A stretch of 31,856 bases of DNA from Clostridia bacterium (GCA_900768535.1 CAAGDE010000029.1:1-31856); one strand, 5' to 3'. Positions 8,901 to 17,107 are shown, counted from the first letter of the stretch. Translations and numbers: made by a program. Notes: generated from the sequence alone by a model not told the origin.

Positions 8901-8985
8901 TTGCGGTGAAGTTCTGGGAGTTCTTAGAACCCTCTCCGAAAGAGGGTTCTGAGCGGGGTTTGGGGCGGCGCCCCAAGGTCTTTGC
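8901..8985 (+). repeat. Dispersed palindromic intergenic repeat, copy 3
   Basis: Contains GAACCCTCTCCGAAAGAGGGTTC followed by GGGGCGGCGCCCC, nearly matching copy 1, and ends exactly at the rlmH stop region. It probably forms the 3' end of the galK-rlmH operon transcript. Confidence 0.7.
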
Positions 8986-9465
8986 CTACTTATGATACTT
9001 GTTCCCCGCGAGGATGCCGAGGGAGCGGTAGAGGGTTTCAAGCAGGAGCACGCGCATCAGCTGGTGCGGGAACGTGAGCCTAGAGACGGAAAGCCGGAAA
9101 TCGCAGGCGGATTTGACCTCCGGGGCGAGCCCGAAGGAGGAGCCGACAATCAGGCAGAGCGCGCCGTGCGTCTGCCCGATCTGCCCCAGCCGCTGTGCCA
9201 ATTCCCCGGAGGACAGCTGCGTCCCCTCCACACAGAGCGCAACGCGGTACGCCCGCGGCGGGACGGCGGCAAGAATCTGCCTGCCCTCCGCAGAGAGCGC
9301 CGCGGCAATCTCCCCCGCCCCCGAATCGTCGGGAAGCCGGACCTCCTTCAGCGTCACCACCTGCAGCCGGCAGTAGGACTGTAGCCGCTTTTCGTACTCC
9401 GCCGCAGCCGCGCGCAGATAAGGCTCCTTCAGCGTCCCGACCGTAATCAGCGTAACATTCAGCAT
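8986..9465 (-). CDS. rlmH: 23S rRNA (pseudouridine1915-N3)-methyltransferase RlmH
   Basis: Protein of 159 aa, exactly the family length. The start at 9465 has a GGAGG site overlapping the end of the upstream gene. It is a SPOUT-class methyltransferase: N-terminus MLNVTLITVGTLKEPYLRAA, SAM-binding knot loop LIVGSSFGL, and the diagnostic C-terminus LTFPHQLMRVLLLETLYR...GNKYHK. The knot loop has GSS where many homologues have GG(A/P), a modest substitution. It modifies helix 69 of 23S rRNA on assembled 70S ribosomes. It is the last gene of the galK operon and overlaps the MBL gene by 7 bases. Confidence 0.95.
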   Translation of the reverse strand: MLNVTLITVGTLKEPYLRAAAAEYEKRLQSYCRLQVVTLKEVRLPDDSGAGEIAAALSAEGRQILAAVPPRAYRVALCVEGTQLSSGELAQRLGQIGQTHGALCLIVGSSFGLAPEVKSACDFRLSVSRLTFPHQLMRVLLLETLYRSLGILAGNKYHK

Positions 9466-10262
9466 GGAACACAGCCTCCCAGATCCATCTCCACCACCGC
9501 GCACGGGTCGGCAACCGTCAAATGCAGCGTCCCCTCCCCCAGCGTCATTTCCACCTCATTGCAGGCGCACGCAGGTGTGTTGTTCGTCTCGCTCAGGTGC
9601 GCCAGCATCAGGGCACGGGTGCCGTGCTCGCACAGCCTTGCCGCAAGGACCGCGCAGTCCGGGTTGGAGAGATGCCCCCACCGCGACGCCACACGCGCCT
9701 TGAGCGACTCCGGGTAGGGTCCGCAGACCAGCATTTCGGGGTCGTGGTTCGCCTCCAGGATCACCGCCTGGCACCCGGTCAGCCCCGCCTCCACCGCCGG
9801 CGTCACCGTGCCCATGTCGGTCGCATAGCCGATGCGGAAAAAGCCCGTCTCCTCCGGGATCTCGATCCGGTAGCCCACCGAGCCCCGGCTGTCATGCGGC
9901 GTGGGAAAGGAGGTCACGGTAATGCCGCCCGGCAGGACCTCGGTGTGAAGCGGCGGGTGCGGATGCAGAAGCGGCGAGACCGTGGGGTCCCCCTCCAGCG
10001 CCGGAACGCACGCCGCCGTCAGATGTACGGGAAGCGGATGCTTTTTGAGAAAAACCGGAAGCGCCCTGGTATGATCGCAGTGCTCATGCGTCAGGAACAC
10101 CGCGCACAGGCTGTCCGGATCCACCCCGCAGACGGTCAGCGCCGCCGTCAGCGCCTTGGCGTTTCTGCCCGCATCAATGAGAAACCGGGTGTCGCCGGAA
10201 ACAATCAGAAACGCGTTCCCGGTCGACCCCGAATAAAGCGAATAAACGTGCGTATCGGTCAT
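9459..10262 (-). CDS. MBL-fold metallohydrolase, WalJ/YycJ-like
   Basis: Protein of 267 aa. The metal-binding motif THEHCDH (around residues 57-63) and the downstream ligands PTPHDSRGSVG and ATDMGTV define a metallo-beta-lactamase fold hydrolase. The opening SLYSGSTGNAFLI matches YycJ/WalJ proteins, whose genes are often near rlmH. WalJ-type proteins have been implicated in coordinating cell-wall/DNA processes, with a 5'-exonuclease activity reported for homologues. The start ATG overlaps the previous gene's stop (ATGA), implying coupled translation. Confidence 0.85.
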   Translation of the reverse strand: MTDTHVYSLYSGSTGNAFLIVSGDTRFLIDAGRNAKALTAALTVCGVDPDSLCAVFLTHEHCDHTRALPVFLKKHPLPVHLTAACVPALEGDPTVSPLLHPHPPLHTEVLPGGITVTSFPTPHDSRGSVGYRIEIPEETGFFRIGYATDMGTVTPAVEAGLTGCQAVILEANHDPEMLVCGPYPESLKARVASRWGHLSNPDCAVLAARLCEHGTRALMLAHLSETNNTPACACNEVEMTLGEGTLHLTVADPCAVVEMDLGGCVPC

Positions 10263-10642
10263 AAAAACAGGCTCCAGTCCGGTAAAAGAAACAGGATCAC
10301 GGTATCAATCAGAAGCGTGAAGAGAACAGGCAGCAGGATGTACAGCGCCCAGCCGGAACGCGCCAGCCGCGCCCTGCCGTCCGCAATCATGCGCTCCCGC
10401 TCCGAGAGGGGAATGTCCGGGGAGAGATCCTCCGGAGCCCTGCCCCTGGTCGCAAAGCCCCGATTGTAAATGACGTACCAAACCGCCAAAGCCCCACCCA
10501 GCACAACATAGAGAATGTGCGGGTAGAGAAATCCCATGCGCGGCAGTCCGTAGTAAAGCGCGACCGCCGGCACGGTGCAAAGCAGGATCAGCAGAAAGCG
10601 CCTCTGATTCGCCGTCAGCGGGGAAAGACGCGGGAGCTTCAT
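10259..10642 (-). CDS. Small membrane protein of unknown function
   Basis: Protein of 127 aa. The start ATG overlaps the galK stop (ATGA), which supports this start over the longer open frame. There are three or four hydrophobic helices: RRFLLILLCTVPAVALYYGL, HILYVVLGGALAVWYVIY and ALYILLPVLFTLLIDTVILF. A charged cytoplasmic loop with PDIPLSERERMIADGRARLA lies between the second and last. I do not recognise a named family. Its fixed position between galK and the WalJ-like gene suggests envelope or operon-linked function only by context. Confidence 0.75.
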   Translation of the reverse strand: MKLPRLSPLTANQRRFLLILLCTVPAVALYYGLPRMGFLYPHILYVVLGGALAVWYVIYNRGFATRGRAPEDLSPDIPLSERERMIADGRARLARSGWALYILLPVLFTLLIDTVILFLLPDWSLFL

Positions 10643-11922
10643 CACACCCGCAGCGCGCCTTCCGGACGCACCCGCAGAACCATGCAGCGCCCCTCGCCGA
10701 ACGCCGCATCCATCACCGCGCGGAACTCCGGCACCGCTTCGGCAGGAACAAACGCCTGGATGGTTCCCGCAAAGCCGCCGCCGTGCACGCGCCATGCCGC
10801 CCGCTTGCCGGAGAGCACGCGCTCCGCCAGGCAAAGCGCCAGAGACAGCCCCTGCTCCGCCACGTTTTTGGTGGTGTAAACATTCTGCAGATAGCAGAAG
10901 GAGGACCGCCCGGACGCAATGACGTTTGCAAGGAAGGTGTCCAGATCCCCCGCCTGCAGTGCCTGCTTCTGCGCGGCAACCCGGCGGTTCTCGGCAAAGA
11001 AATGGAGCGCACGCAGGATGGCGCGGTCGCCGACCTTCTCCCGCAGTGCCGGAATCGCATCGATCACCGCCTGCTCGTCCACATCGCGCAGGACCTCCTT
11101 GCCGAAATACGCCGCCACCGACTTCATTTCGGCAGGAACCGAGGCATAGTCCCCCGTCAGGTCGGCGTGGTTTCCGCCGGTGTTGACGATGCAGAGATTG
11201 TAGCCCGCCGCCGAAAGGTCGAAATCGGTCTTTTCGATCACGGGCGCCGCCGGATCGCGGAAGTCGATTGCAATGATGCCGCCCACCGCGCAAGCCATCT
11301 GATCCATCAGTCCGCAGGGCTTGCCGAAGAAGCGGTTCTCGGCGTACTGCGCCAGCTTTGCGATCTCCACATTGCTGACCCTGCCGCCGTTGTATTCGTA
11401 GTTGAGAATGTTTCCGATCATGTCCTCAAACGCCGCCGACGAGGAAATGCCGGAGCCCTTGAGCACGTTGGAGGTGGTGTAGGCGTCAAATCCGCCCACC
11501 TGCAGTCCCTCCTTGCAAAAGCCCGCGACCATGCCGGCGATGAGGGACGCCGACTTCCCGTACCGCGCGGGATCGGGCGCGCTGTAAGCATCAAAATCCA
11601 CCGCATCCTCCGGAAAGCCCTCGCTCTTGACACGGATCACCGAGCCGGCAGAGGCGGACGCGACCGCAATGATGTCCAGATCAATCGATGCCGCCACCAC
11701 GCAGCCGTGGTTGTGGTCGGTGTGGTTCCCCGAAAGCTCGCTTCTGCCCGCCACCGAGTAGAGCGCCGCCTCCCGGTCCCTGCCGTACAGCGCTTCGAAT
11801 TCCTCCACCGCGCGCAGATACCGCATTTTCTGTCCCGCCAGCGCCTGTGCACCGTAAATTTCGCTCAGCCGCCCGTCCAGCCCCCCGGTCGCCAGCGCCT
11901 TCTTCAGTTCCGTAGTTTTCAT
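10642..11922 (-). CDS. galK: Galactokinase
   Basis: Protein of 426 aa, start at the second ATG with ribosome site GAAAGGA eight bases upstream. GHMP-kinase motifs are clear: substrate motif GRSELSGNHTDHNHG (around residue 70), the ATP loop LKGSGISSSAAFE (around 155), and the C-terminal GGGFAGTIQAFV. It phosphorylates galactose to galactose-1-phosphate in the Leloir pathway. The usual GEHTD is GNHTD here, a substitution frequent in Clostridial galactokinases. No other Leloir gene is adjacent. It heads an operon with a membrane protein, a WalJ-like hydrolase and rlmH. Confidence 0.92.
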   Translation of the reverse strand: MKTTELKKALATGGLDGRLSEIYGAQALAGQKMRYLRAVEEFEALYGRDREAALYSVAGRSELSGNHTDHNHGCVVAASIDLDIIAVASASAGSVIRVKSEGFPEDAVDFDAYSAPDPARYGKSASLIAGMVAGFCKEGLQVGGFDAYTTSNVLKGSGISSSAAFEDMIGNILNYEYNGGRVSNVEIAKLAQYAENRFFGKPCGLMDQMACAVGGIIAIDFRDPAAPVIEKTDFDLSAAGYNLCIVNTGGNHADLTGDYASVPAEMKSVAAYFGKEVLRDVDEQAVIDAIPALREKVGDRAILRALHFFAENRRVAAQKQALQAGDLDTFLANVIASGRSSFCYLQNVYTTKNVAEQGLSLALCLAERVLSGKRAAWRVHGGGFAGTIQAFVPAEAVPEFRAVMDAAFGEGRCMVLRVRPEGALRV

Positions 11923-12122
11923 TTTTTTCATCCTTTCGGAATTTTTAAGCACCACCGCGCAATTCCGACGGTGCAGCTGCGACCCCGTTTTTTCGTCAGA
12001 CGGTACAAAAATCCGCAGGCTGCAGCCGAACCGCAGACAGGGATTCTTGTGAAGGATCGCGGAAAAGGCGCAAGCGAGTGCGCCGATCGCGAATTGCGCG
12101 GCGGTGTCTTTACAATACCCCT

Positions 12123-12151
12123 ATTATACCACATCCCGCCGCCCGTTTCAA
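12123..12151 (-). promoter_or_regulatory. Promoter of the galK operon, followed by a long leader
   Basis: TTGAAA (12151-12146) and consensus TATAAT (12128-12123) are 17 bases apart on the minus strand. The predicted start leaves an untranslated leader of about 190 bases (11923-12116) with GC-rich pairing such as GCGCAATTCGCG and GGCGCACTCGCTTGCGCC. I cannot match it to a known riboswitch. Confidence 0.7.
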
Positions 12152-12195
12152 GAGGTTTCGCCGAAAAACCTCGGACCGCCCAGGGGTCTTCGCCG

Positions 12196-13986
12196 TCAGT
12201 ACCCCCCTTTGCCGTGAAAAACGCGCCAGAGGAGCTTGCGGACGAATTCGAGCGGGAAAACAGAGAGGGAAACGAGCATGGTGACAAGCAGCTCGCGGCG
12301 GGTCAGAGGCATGGTGCGGAGAACCGCGCCGCCGAGGTAGACGAACAGCAGCTGAACGGAGAGCACAGCCATCATGATGCCGAGGAAAACCGGATTCCGA
12401 CGAAGTCCCGCAAACAGCCGGAGCCGGTCGGTCCGCGCACCGAAGCAGTTGAACACGGAGGAAAAGATGAACAGCGCAAAGAACGCGGTCAGAAGGCAGA
12501 GATTGCCGTCCGTCTGCCGGAACTGCGAGGTCAGGAGCGGATGCTTGAGGAAGAGCAGACAGACCGCCACCGTCATGCCGCCGAGCAGAGCGATCTCGTT
12601 GACCATATAGCGGTTCAGAATGCCCTCGTCCCGCTTTTTCGGCGGCTCCCGCATATAGGACTGCAGGGGCGGCTCCCCGGCAAACGCCAGCCCGCCGAGC
12701 GTATCCATAATCAGATTGATCCACAGCATCTGCACCACCGTCACCGGCGAATCGATCCCCAGAAACGGGCAGATCATCGTCACCCCGACGGCGGAAAAAT
12801 TCATCGTCAGCTGGAGCGTGATAAACTTCCGGATGCTCTTGAACACCGTCCGCCCGTAAAGCACCGCGCGGACGATCGAGGACAGCCGGTCGTCCAGGAT
12901 CACAATGTCCCCCGCATCCTTTGCAACCTGCGTTCCGCCGCCCATCGCAAAGCCGACATCCGCCCGCCGCAGAGCCGGCGCATCGTTGATGCCGTCCCCC
13001 GTCATGCCGGTCACGCGCCCCGCCTCCTGCGCCACACGGACGAGGCGGCTCTTGTCGGTCGGGAGCGCGCGCGACACCACCGCAAGCCGTGGAAGCAGCT
13101 CCCGCAGCTGCAGATCGGAGAGCCGAGCCAGCTCTTCCGAGGTCAGAATCACGCTGTACGTGTCGCAAAGAATGCCGCATTCCGCCGCAATCGCCTGCGC
13201 CGTCCCGCGGCTGTCCCCGGTCACCATCACCACCTGAACACCGGCACCGTGCAGGTCACGGACAGCCCCCGGCGCATCGGCGCGAACCGGGTCGGAAAGC
13301 TCCAGAATGCCGAGAAGAAGGAAGTCGCCGTGAATCCCGTCCGCCAAAGCGGAGGCACGGGGAGCCGCCGGATCGGACGCCACCGCAACCGCAAGACTGC
13401 GCCTGCCGGCAGCATTCATCCGCCGCAGCTCGGCATCCACGCGCCCGCGCAGATCGCGCCCCTCCCTGCCGCCGTCCGGCGTCAGCGCGCCGCAAGTGCA
13501 AGGGAGAACCCGCTCCGGCGCGCCGAGCAGAACGGTCAGAGGACTGCCGTCCCGCATCCAGGTCACAGCCGAATACTTCCGGGCGCTGTCAAAGGGAAGC
13601 GAGGAAAGCATCCGGCACCCCGCCGGGACGGAATCGGACAGAACAAAGGAGAGCAGAGCACGCTCCGTGGCACTCCCGCCGACGGGACGCCCGGACGCAT
13701 CCGGCGAAGCCGCACCGCCGCGCAATCCGAGCGAGAGCAGGTCCGCCGCACCGGGACCGCACCGCCGCCGGAGCAGGGAGAGATCGGAAAACGTCTCCCC
13801 GCCGGCAAAGAGCAGAGAAACCACAGCCATTCTGCCCTCTGTGAGCGTGCCGGTCTTGTCGGTGAACAGCAGATCCATGCTCCCCGCCGCCTCAATCCCC
13901 ACCGGCTTGCGCACCAGCACCTGATCGCGCACCATCCTCCGCACATTCGCCGACAGCACCACCGCAATCATCATCGGTAGCCCTTC
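12196..13986 (-). pseudogene. P-type Ca2+-ATPase, C-terminal fragment (interrupted gene)
   Basis: This holds 596 codons from the Glu of PEGLP to the stop. It contains the phosphorylation site DKTGTLTEG, the nucleotide domain, the hinge TGDGINDAPALRRADVGFAMG and transmembrane helices 5-10. The N-terminal half, with the actuator-domain TGES motif, is at 30701-31651, separated by the integrated element. Joined, they make a type II P-type ATPase of about 904 aa. In its present state an ATG at 13998 could begin translation just before PEGLP (giving M-H-I-P-E-G-L-P), but there is no ribosome site. An open frame continues into the element to 14361 and is probably incidental. Without TGES this fragment cannot be an active pump. 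Confidence 0.92.
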
Positions 13987-14012
13987 CGGTATATGCATTT
14001 TGATACGATAAC
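13975..14012. other. attL: left attachment junction
   Basis: Host half: the codons for GLP of the ATPase (CGGTAGCCCT). Common core: TCCGGTA at 13985-13991, identical to 30726-30732; a second shared block TAGCCC is at 13978-13983, with one mismatch between them (T here, A at the right end). Element half: TACGATAAC at 14004-14012, the exact reverse complement of GTTATCGTA at the right end. Confidence 0.88.
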
Positions 14013-14076
14013 AGGACCCGGCAGCATTCGGCACGACCTGACGCGGATTCCTATCTTTCCTGCCGACCAAAGACTT

Positions 14077-14145
14077 GCCCACCGGCTTCCTTTCCGGTGC
14101 GGGGCTTCGCCTCCTGCACCGGAAAGGATACCGGCGGGCTTTTTT
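14077..14145 (+). terminator. Large bipartite hairpin with T-tract
   Basis: GCCCACCGG...CCTTTCCGGTGC (14077-14100) pairs with GCACCGGAAAGG...CCGGCGGGC (14115-14139) across a 3-base internal loop, with a small GC hairpin at the tip, followed by TTTTTT. It is an intrinsic terminator for plus-strand transcripts just inside attL. The rest of 14013-14379 has no gene I can support. Confidence 0.7.
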
Positions 14146-14379
14146 CTTCTTTTCGCCTTCGGCGGGAATGCGAAAGGTCGCCTCCGGCGGTGGGTAGAGC
14201 GTGCGAGCGTCAAGGGCTTTTGCGGGGGACCCTCGCTCCGTCGCGAGCGGTGCAAAGGGCGCACCGGTCGCTCCAACCGCGTATCCCTTCCCGCGATCTT
14301 TCAGAAGAATGTTGCCGTCTGCCTCAACGTTTTGCGCTGCTCCGTTTCTTTGGTTTATCAAGAATTTTCGGAAAAGGGG

Positions 14380-14407
14380 TTGACTTTTCCCGTTTTTGTG
14401 CTATAAT
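14380..14407 (+). promoter_or_regulatory. Promoter of the antisense (antitoxin) RNA
   Basis: TTGACT (14380-14385), a 16-base spacer, and TATAAT (14402-14407), reading toward the toxin gene. Confidence 0.7.
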
Positions 14408-14413
14408 AAAAGT

Positions 14414-14500
14414 ACGAGGAAACACCGGCGACGGTTACTTCCTTCGGTTAAGTAAGATAACCGCTCCGAGTTGGGAAGCTACAGGCGGTTATCTTTTTCT
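14414..14500 (+). ncRNA. Putative antisense antitoxin RNA
   Basis: An RNA of about 85 bases is predicted from the promoter at 14380-14407 to the intrinsic terminator at 14454-14497. It is fully complementary to the 3' end of the convergent toxin mRNA, including its last codons and terminator stem, the arrangement of type I antitoxins such as RatA. The role is inferred. Confidence 0.55.
14454..14498. terminator. Shared bidirectional terminator of toxin and antisense RNA
   Basis: AAGATAACCGC (14454-14464) pairs with GCGGTTATCTT (14485-14495), a perfect 11-bp stem with a 20-base loop, followed by T residues on the plus strand. The toxin stop codon TAA lies inside the stem. Confidence 0.75.
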
Positions 14501-14575
14501 ATGTTGCGCGATGTATTCCAGCAAAAGGTTCAGGGCTAACATAAGAGCCATGAAACAGTCATGCAGGTTCCACAT
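14489..14575 (-). CDS. Type I toxin-like hydrophobic peptide (Hol-Tox/Fst-like)
   Basis: Peptide of 28 aa beginning MWNLHDCFMALMLALN and ending EYIAQHRKR. It has one amphipathic or transmembrane segment (FMALMLALNLLLEYI) and a basic tail, as in small membrane toxins of the Fst/TxpA/Hol-Tox type. The start at 14575 is chosen because GGAGG lies 8-10 bases upstream; an ATG six bases earlier would be too close to that site. It has its own fully consensus promoter, a 5' leader of about 110 bases, a hairpin covering the ribosome site, and a convergent antisense RNA at the 3' end. The likely role is post-segregational or prophage-stability toxin acting on the membrane. The family call is by architecture. 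Confidence 0.7.
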   Translation of the reverse strand: MWNLHDCFMALMLALNLLLEYIAQHRKR

Positions 14576-14584
14576 GAGCATCAC

Positions 14585-14604
14585 CTCCTCCCTTTCGGAA
14601 GGAG
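14585..14604 (-). promoter_or_regulatory. Hairpin sequestering the toxin ribosome site
   Basis: In the minus-strand RNA, CTCCTTCC (14604-14597), a GAAA tetraloop, and GGGAGGAG (14592-14585) form eight consecutive pairs (one G-U). The Shine-Dalgarno sequence is the 3' strand of this stem, so the full-length mRNA should be poorly translated until refolded or processed. Confidence 0.75.
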
Positions 14605-14691
14605 AAAAGACCTGCTCCCTCCGAAGTTGGAAGGAAGCAACCGCCACCGTTCTGGTGTTTCCAAGGTCACGGATTTCTCCGTGGCTCTTTT

Positions 14692-14720
14692 ATTATACAC
14701 CATGCACGGCGGTTTGTCAA
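14692..14720 (-). promoter_or_regulatory. Promoter of the toxin gene
   Basis: Perfect TTGACA (14720-14715), 17-base spacer, perfect TATAAT (14697-14692) on the minus strand. The -35 overlaps the stop codon of the upstream ATPase gene. Confidence 0.85.
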
Positions 14721-16909
14721 GACCGTTTCCCGCGCTTTTTCGTGGGCTCGGTCTGTGGCTGCGGCTTCGGTGGTGCTTTGGAGGAGAGCGTCTCCATATC
14801 CCGGATGAAATAGCTATGCTGACCGTGCAGCTCGTCCATGGTGGCGCGGGTGGTGCCGTAGGACGGGCAGTCCTCCAGCCCTTCGGTGCAGTCCTCGTTG
14901 CGCTTCTCAAAGTACCCACGGAAGCAGTCGGTCGCAAAACGGTCGCTGTAGATCTTTTTCGAGGACAGATAATACTGGTGCTCGGTCTTCTCGCCGTCCA
15001 TGGTGCCGTCCTCGGTCTCCACGGTCAGGATACAGGTGCCGTAGAGGTTATAGATCCGGTTGCGGTAGCGATGAAGGGCGGTCATCAGGTGATTGACGAT
15101 GTAGAACGGCAGGGTCACGTCCGAGCGGTTGTGCCGGTACTCCACCAGCCACTGCCGGAAATGCGGGTAGAGCAAGTCATGAATCAGATCCTCCGCAAAG
15201 AACAGCGGCATCATGCAGGCGGTCTCTCCCGATTCCCGGATGTGCAGGATCGAGCAGAGGTCGCGCGCATCGGCTCCCCAGCTTTCAGGACGCTGCTCGT
15301 CCGTCAGGATCCGGACAAACGGGAAGTTGCAGACCGTTGCCGGGTGGCGACACATCTTCAGGTAGGTGTTGAACAGGTCGTTCTTCTGGTTGGTCTCCTC
15401 GGTGTTACGCTTCATCTCCTGCAGGACGAGATTGTTTCCGCGTTCCTTGCCAACCTCGGAAATGCTGACCACGCCGAACTCAAACGAACCTGCAGCCGAA
15501 TTATTTTCAAGCACCGTCCGTCCCAGCCGAAGGATGTCATAATCGAGGATATGCGAATGCTTTGAGAGCGTTTCGGCAAGCGCGGGCTTGCGGCGGAAGA
15601 GTTCGCTGTCCCAGACGGGGAAATGCTTCTCACCGACAAGGGTCACATCGGTGCGGACGGAGTAATTCGAGACGATCAGCGAAGACTGGATCGTGTAGAT
15701 GAAAAACAGGCAAACGTAATCGGACACCATGTCGGTCACTGGCTTGACGGAGAGGTTATCGTCATACTCCAGGCGGTAACGGTCGATGTCATAGCCGTAC
15801 AGGCGGGAAGCGTCCGGGGCTTTGCAGAAGCGTTCGGCTTTCTTCTCTGCCCAGTGTCTGGCGGTGGTCAGGTTCCAGACCTGCCGATAGCGGATCGCGC
15901 GGCGGAATTCCAGTTCTAGGTTGACAAACGGAAAGTCCGGGTACTTCGAAAACTGCTCCAGCATCAACTCCAGCGCCTTGTCACGGAAGCGGATCTCCTC
16001 CGAGAGGGCGATGTCAGTCAGCGCGGTGGTTTTCTTCTTGCCCATGGTGCCGGTAACCATCAGCACGAGCGGTTGAGCTTCCATAAACTCCCGGTTCTTC
16101 CGCTCAAAACGGTCGAGGCGGGCGAACCCGGCTTTCTTCCGCCAACGGTCGAGGAGGTAGCCGCCGAGGGCAAGCCAGAACACCAGCGGCGCGCCGGAGA
16201 ACATCACCACGGCATCAATCAGCAGCTTGACGGGCTGAATGGTGACGAGGTGCCGGAAGTCCAGGGACATCACAAAATAGAAATAGAACGCGAGGAATTC
16301 CACGAACACGGTCACGGCATTGAGATTGACCGCCCAGACGAGCAAAAGAGCATAATGCCACGGCGAGGACGAGAGGAAGGAGACGAACGCACGGAACCAG
16401 CCGAGGACGGCGCGGACGGAGCGCTCCACAATCCGCTGGAAGACCCGAACCGACCGCCGAATCTCTCCCACGCAGTCATCGGTTGGCTTGACGAGCCAGG
16501 CACGCAGGAGCGGGACGAAGCAGAGCAGCGGCGCAATGCAGAGCAGGAAAACGGTCAGACGGTGCAAGCCGACAGAGATCTCCGCGAGGTATTCGAGAAA
16601 GTTATCTCCATCAAAGATCAGCGCCCACATCTGCCGGAACTTCCGTTCCACATCCTCCACCGAGAAGGAAACGAACTGCTCCAGCCGGAACTGCGGCAGG
16701 TCGTTGACGGTCACAGGCATTTCCCGATCAGTGAACAGGTAGACAAAGTAGAAGCGGAAGGAATAGCCGAGATCCCGGAACGCCTGACCCGCGCGCAGGA
16801 CGGAATAGCGATAGCGGAAGGCAGTCAGCGCACCGGAGCCAAGCAGGAGCGCAAGACAGATCCAGTGGCGGTAGTTTGCCGACCGCAAGCGGCGAAACAG
16901 ATTTCTCAT
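14717..16909 (-). CDS. Membrane P-loop ATPase, putative pI/Zot-like morphogenesis protein
   Basis: Protein of 730 aa. Membrane helices occur in the first 255 residues (WICLALLLGSGALTAF, LTVFLLCIAPLLCFVPLL, ALLLVWAVNLNAVTVF, LIDAVVMFSGAPLVFWLALG). Then comes a P-loop VTGTMGKKKTT at 285-295, where the usual GK[ST] glycine is lysine. A Walker B-like strand FGVVSISEVGKE lies near 478-488, and a block FVRILTDEQRPESWGADARD resembles the RH...TQxP region that follows Walker B in pI/Zot and FtsK-like ATPases. The tail is Pro/Lys rich. In filamentous phages pI/Zot extrudes the ssDNA through the membrane. Here the helices precede the ATPase domain, opposite to classical Zot, so this may be a Gram-positive variant or another export ATPase. 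It is the last gene of the leftward operon, 9 bases after the 30-aa peptide. Confidence 0.6.
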   Translation of the reverse strand: MRNLFRRLRSANYRHWICLALLLGSGALTAFRYRYSVLRAGQAFRDLGYSFRFYFVYLFTDREMPVTVNDLPQFRLEQFVSFSVEDVERKFRQMWALIFDGDNFLEYLAEISVGLHRLTVFLLCIAPLLCFVPLLRAWLVKPTDDCVGEIRRSVRVFQRIVERSVRAVLGWFRAFVSFLSSSPWHYALLLVWAVNLNAVTVFVEFLAFYFYFVMSLDFRHLVTIQPVKLLIDAVVMFSGAPLVFWLALGGYLLDRWRKKAGFARLDRFERKNREFMEAQPLVLMVTGTMGKKKTTALTDIALSEEIRFRDKALELMLEQFSKYPDFPFVNLELEFRRAIRYRQVWNLTTARHWAEKKAERFCKAPDASRLYGYDIDRYRLEYDDNLSVKPVTDMVSDYVCLFFIYTIQSSLIVSNYSVRTDVTLVGEKHFPVWDSELFRRKPALAETLSKHSHILDYDILRLGRTVLENNSAAGSFEFGVVSISEVGKERGNNLVLQEMKRNTEETNQKNDLFNTYLKMCRHPATVCNFPFVRILTDEQRPESWGADARDLCSILHIRESGETACMMPLFFAEDLIHDLLYPHFRQWLVEYRHNRSDVTLPFYIVNHLMTALHRYRNRIYNLYGTCILTVETEDGTMDGEKTEHQYYLSSKKIYSDRFATDCFRGYFEKRNEDCTEGLEDCPSYGTTRATMDELHGQHSYFIRDMETLSSKAPPKPQPQTEPTKKRGKRS

Positions 16910-16918
16910 AGGCGCACC

Positions 16919-17011
16919 TCACGCCTGCCGGAAGCAGAAAACGAGGTAGCCGACAAGAAACGCAACAAACAGACAAAGCAGGATCTTCCCGATGTTCTTC
17001 AGTATTTTCAT
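16919..17011 (-). CDS. 30-aa single-pass membrane peptide
   Basis: Starts MKILKNIGKILLCLFV and ends FCFRQA. Lysines precede one membrane segment (residues 9-27), and an Arg follows it. A ribosome site AAAGGAAAG is 9 bases upstream, and the stop is 9 bases before the ATPase gene. Size and topology resemble filamentous-phage minor coat or assembly peptides (pVII/pIX, about 33 aa), but small membrane peptides are too simple for a firm call. Confidence 0.65.
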   Translation of the reverse strand: MKILKNIGKILLCLFVAFLVGYLVFCFRQA

Positions 17012-17072
17012 GTTTTTTTCTTTCCTTTTGGTTGATTTTCGGTTGTTTGACGGATTATTTTTCGGTTTCCTA

Positions 17073-17101
17073 TTGACTTTTTCGGGAATTAGGTGTATAC
17101 T
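17073..17101 (+). promoter_or_regulatory. Promoter of the four-hairpin RNA
   Basis: TTGACT (17073-17078), 17-base spacer, TATACT (17096-17101) on the plus strand, opposite to all neighbouring genes. Confidence 0.75.
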
Positions 17102-17107
17102 ATAGGC

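Noticed and set aside
10783..13980. Very long plus-strand open frame (1065 codons)
   Set aside because: It is the antisense of galK and the ATPase fragment; Arg/His-rich GC-driven shadow with no family pattern.
13978..13983. TAGCCC as the recombination core
   Set aside because: It is shared by both junctions, but crossover there would give PDGLP instead of PEGLP and lies off the centre of the attP inverted arms.
13987..14361. Upstream extension of the ATPase C-terminal fragment as a 721-aa gene
   Set aside because: The added frame crosses attL and a terminator hairpin, lacks a ribosome site, and is element DNA unrelated to the ATPase.
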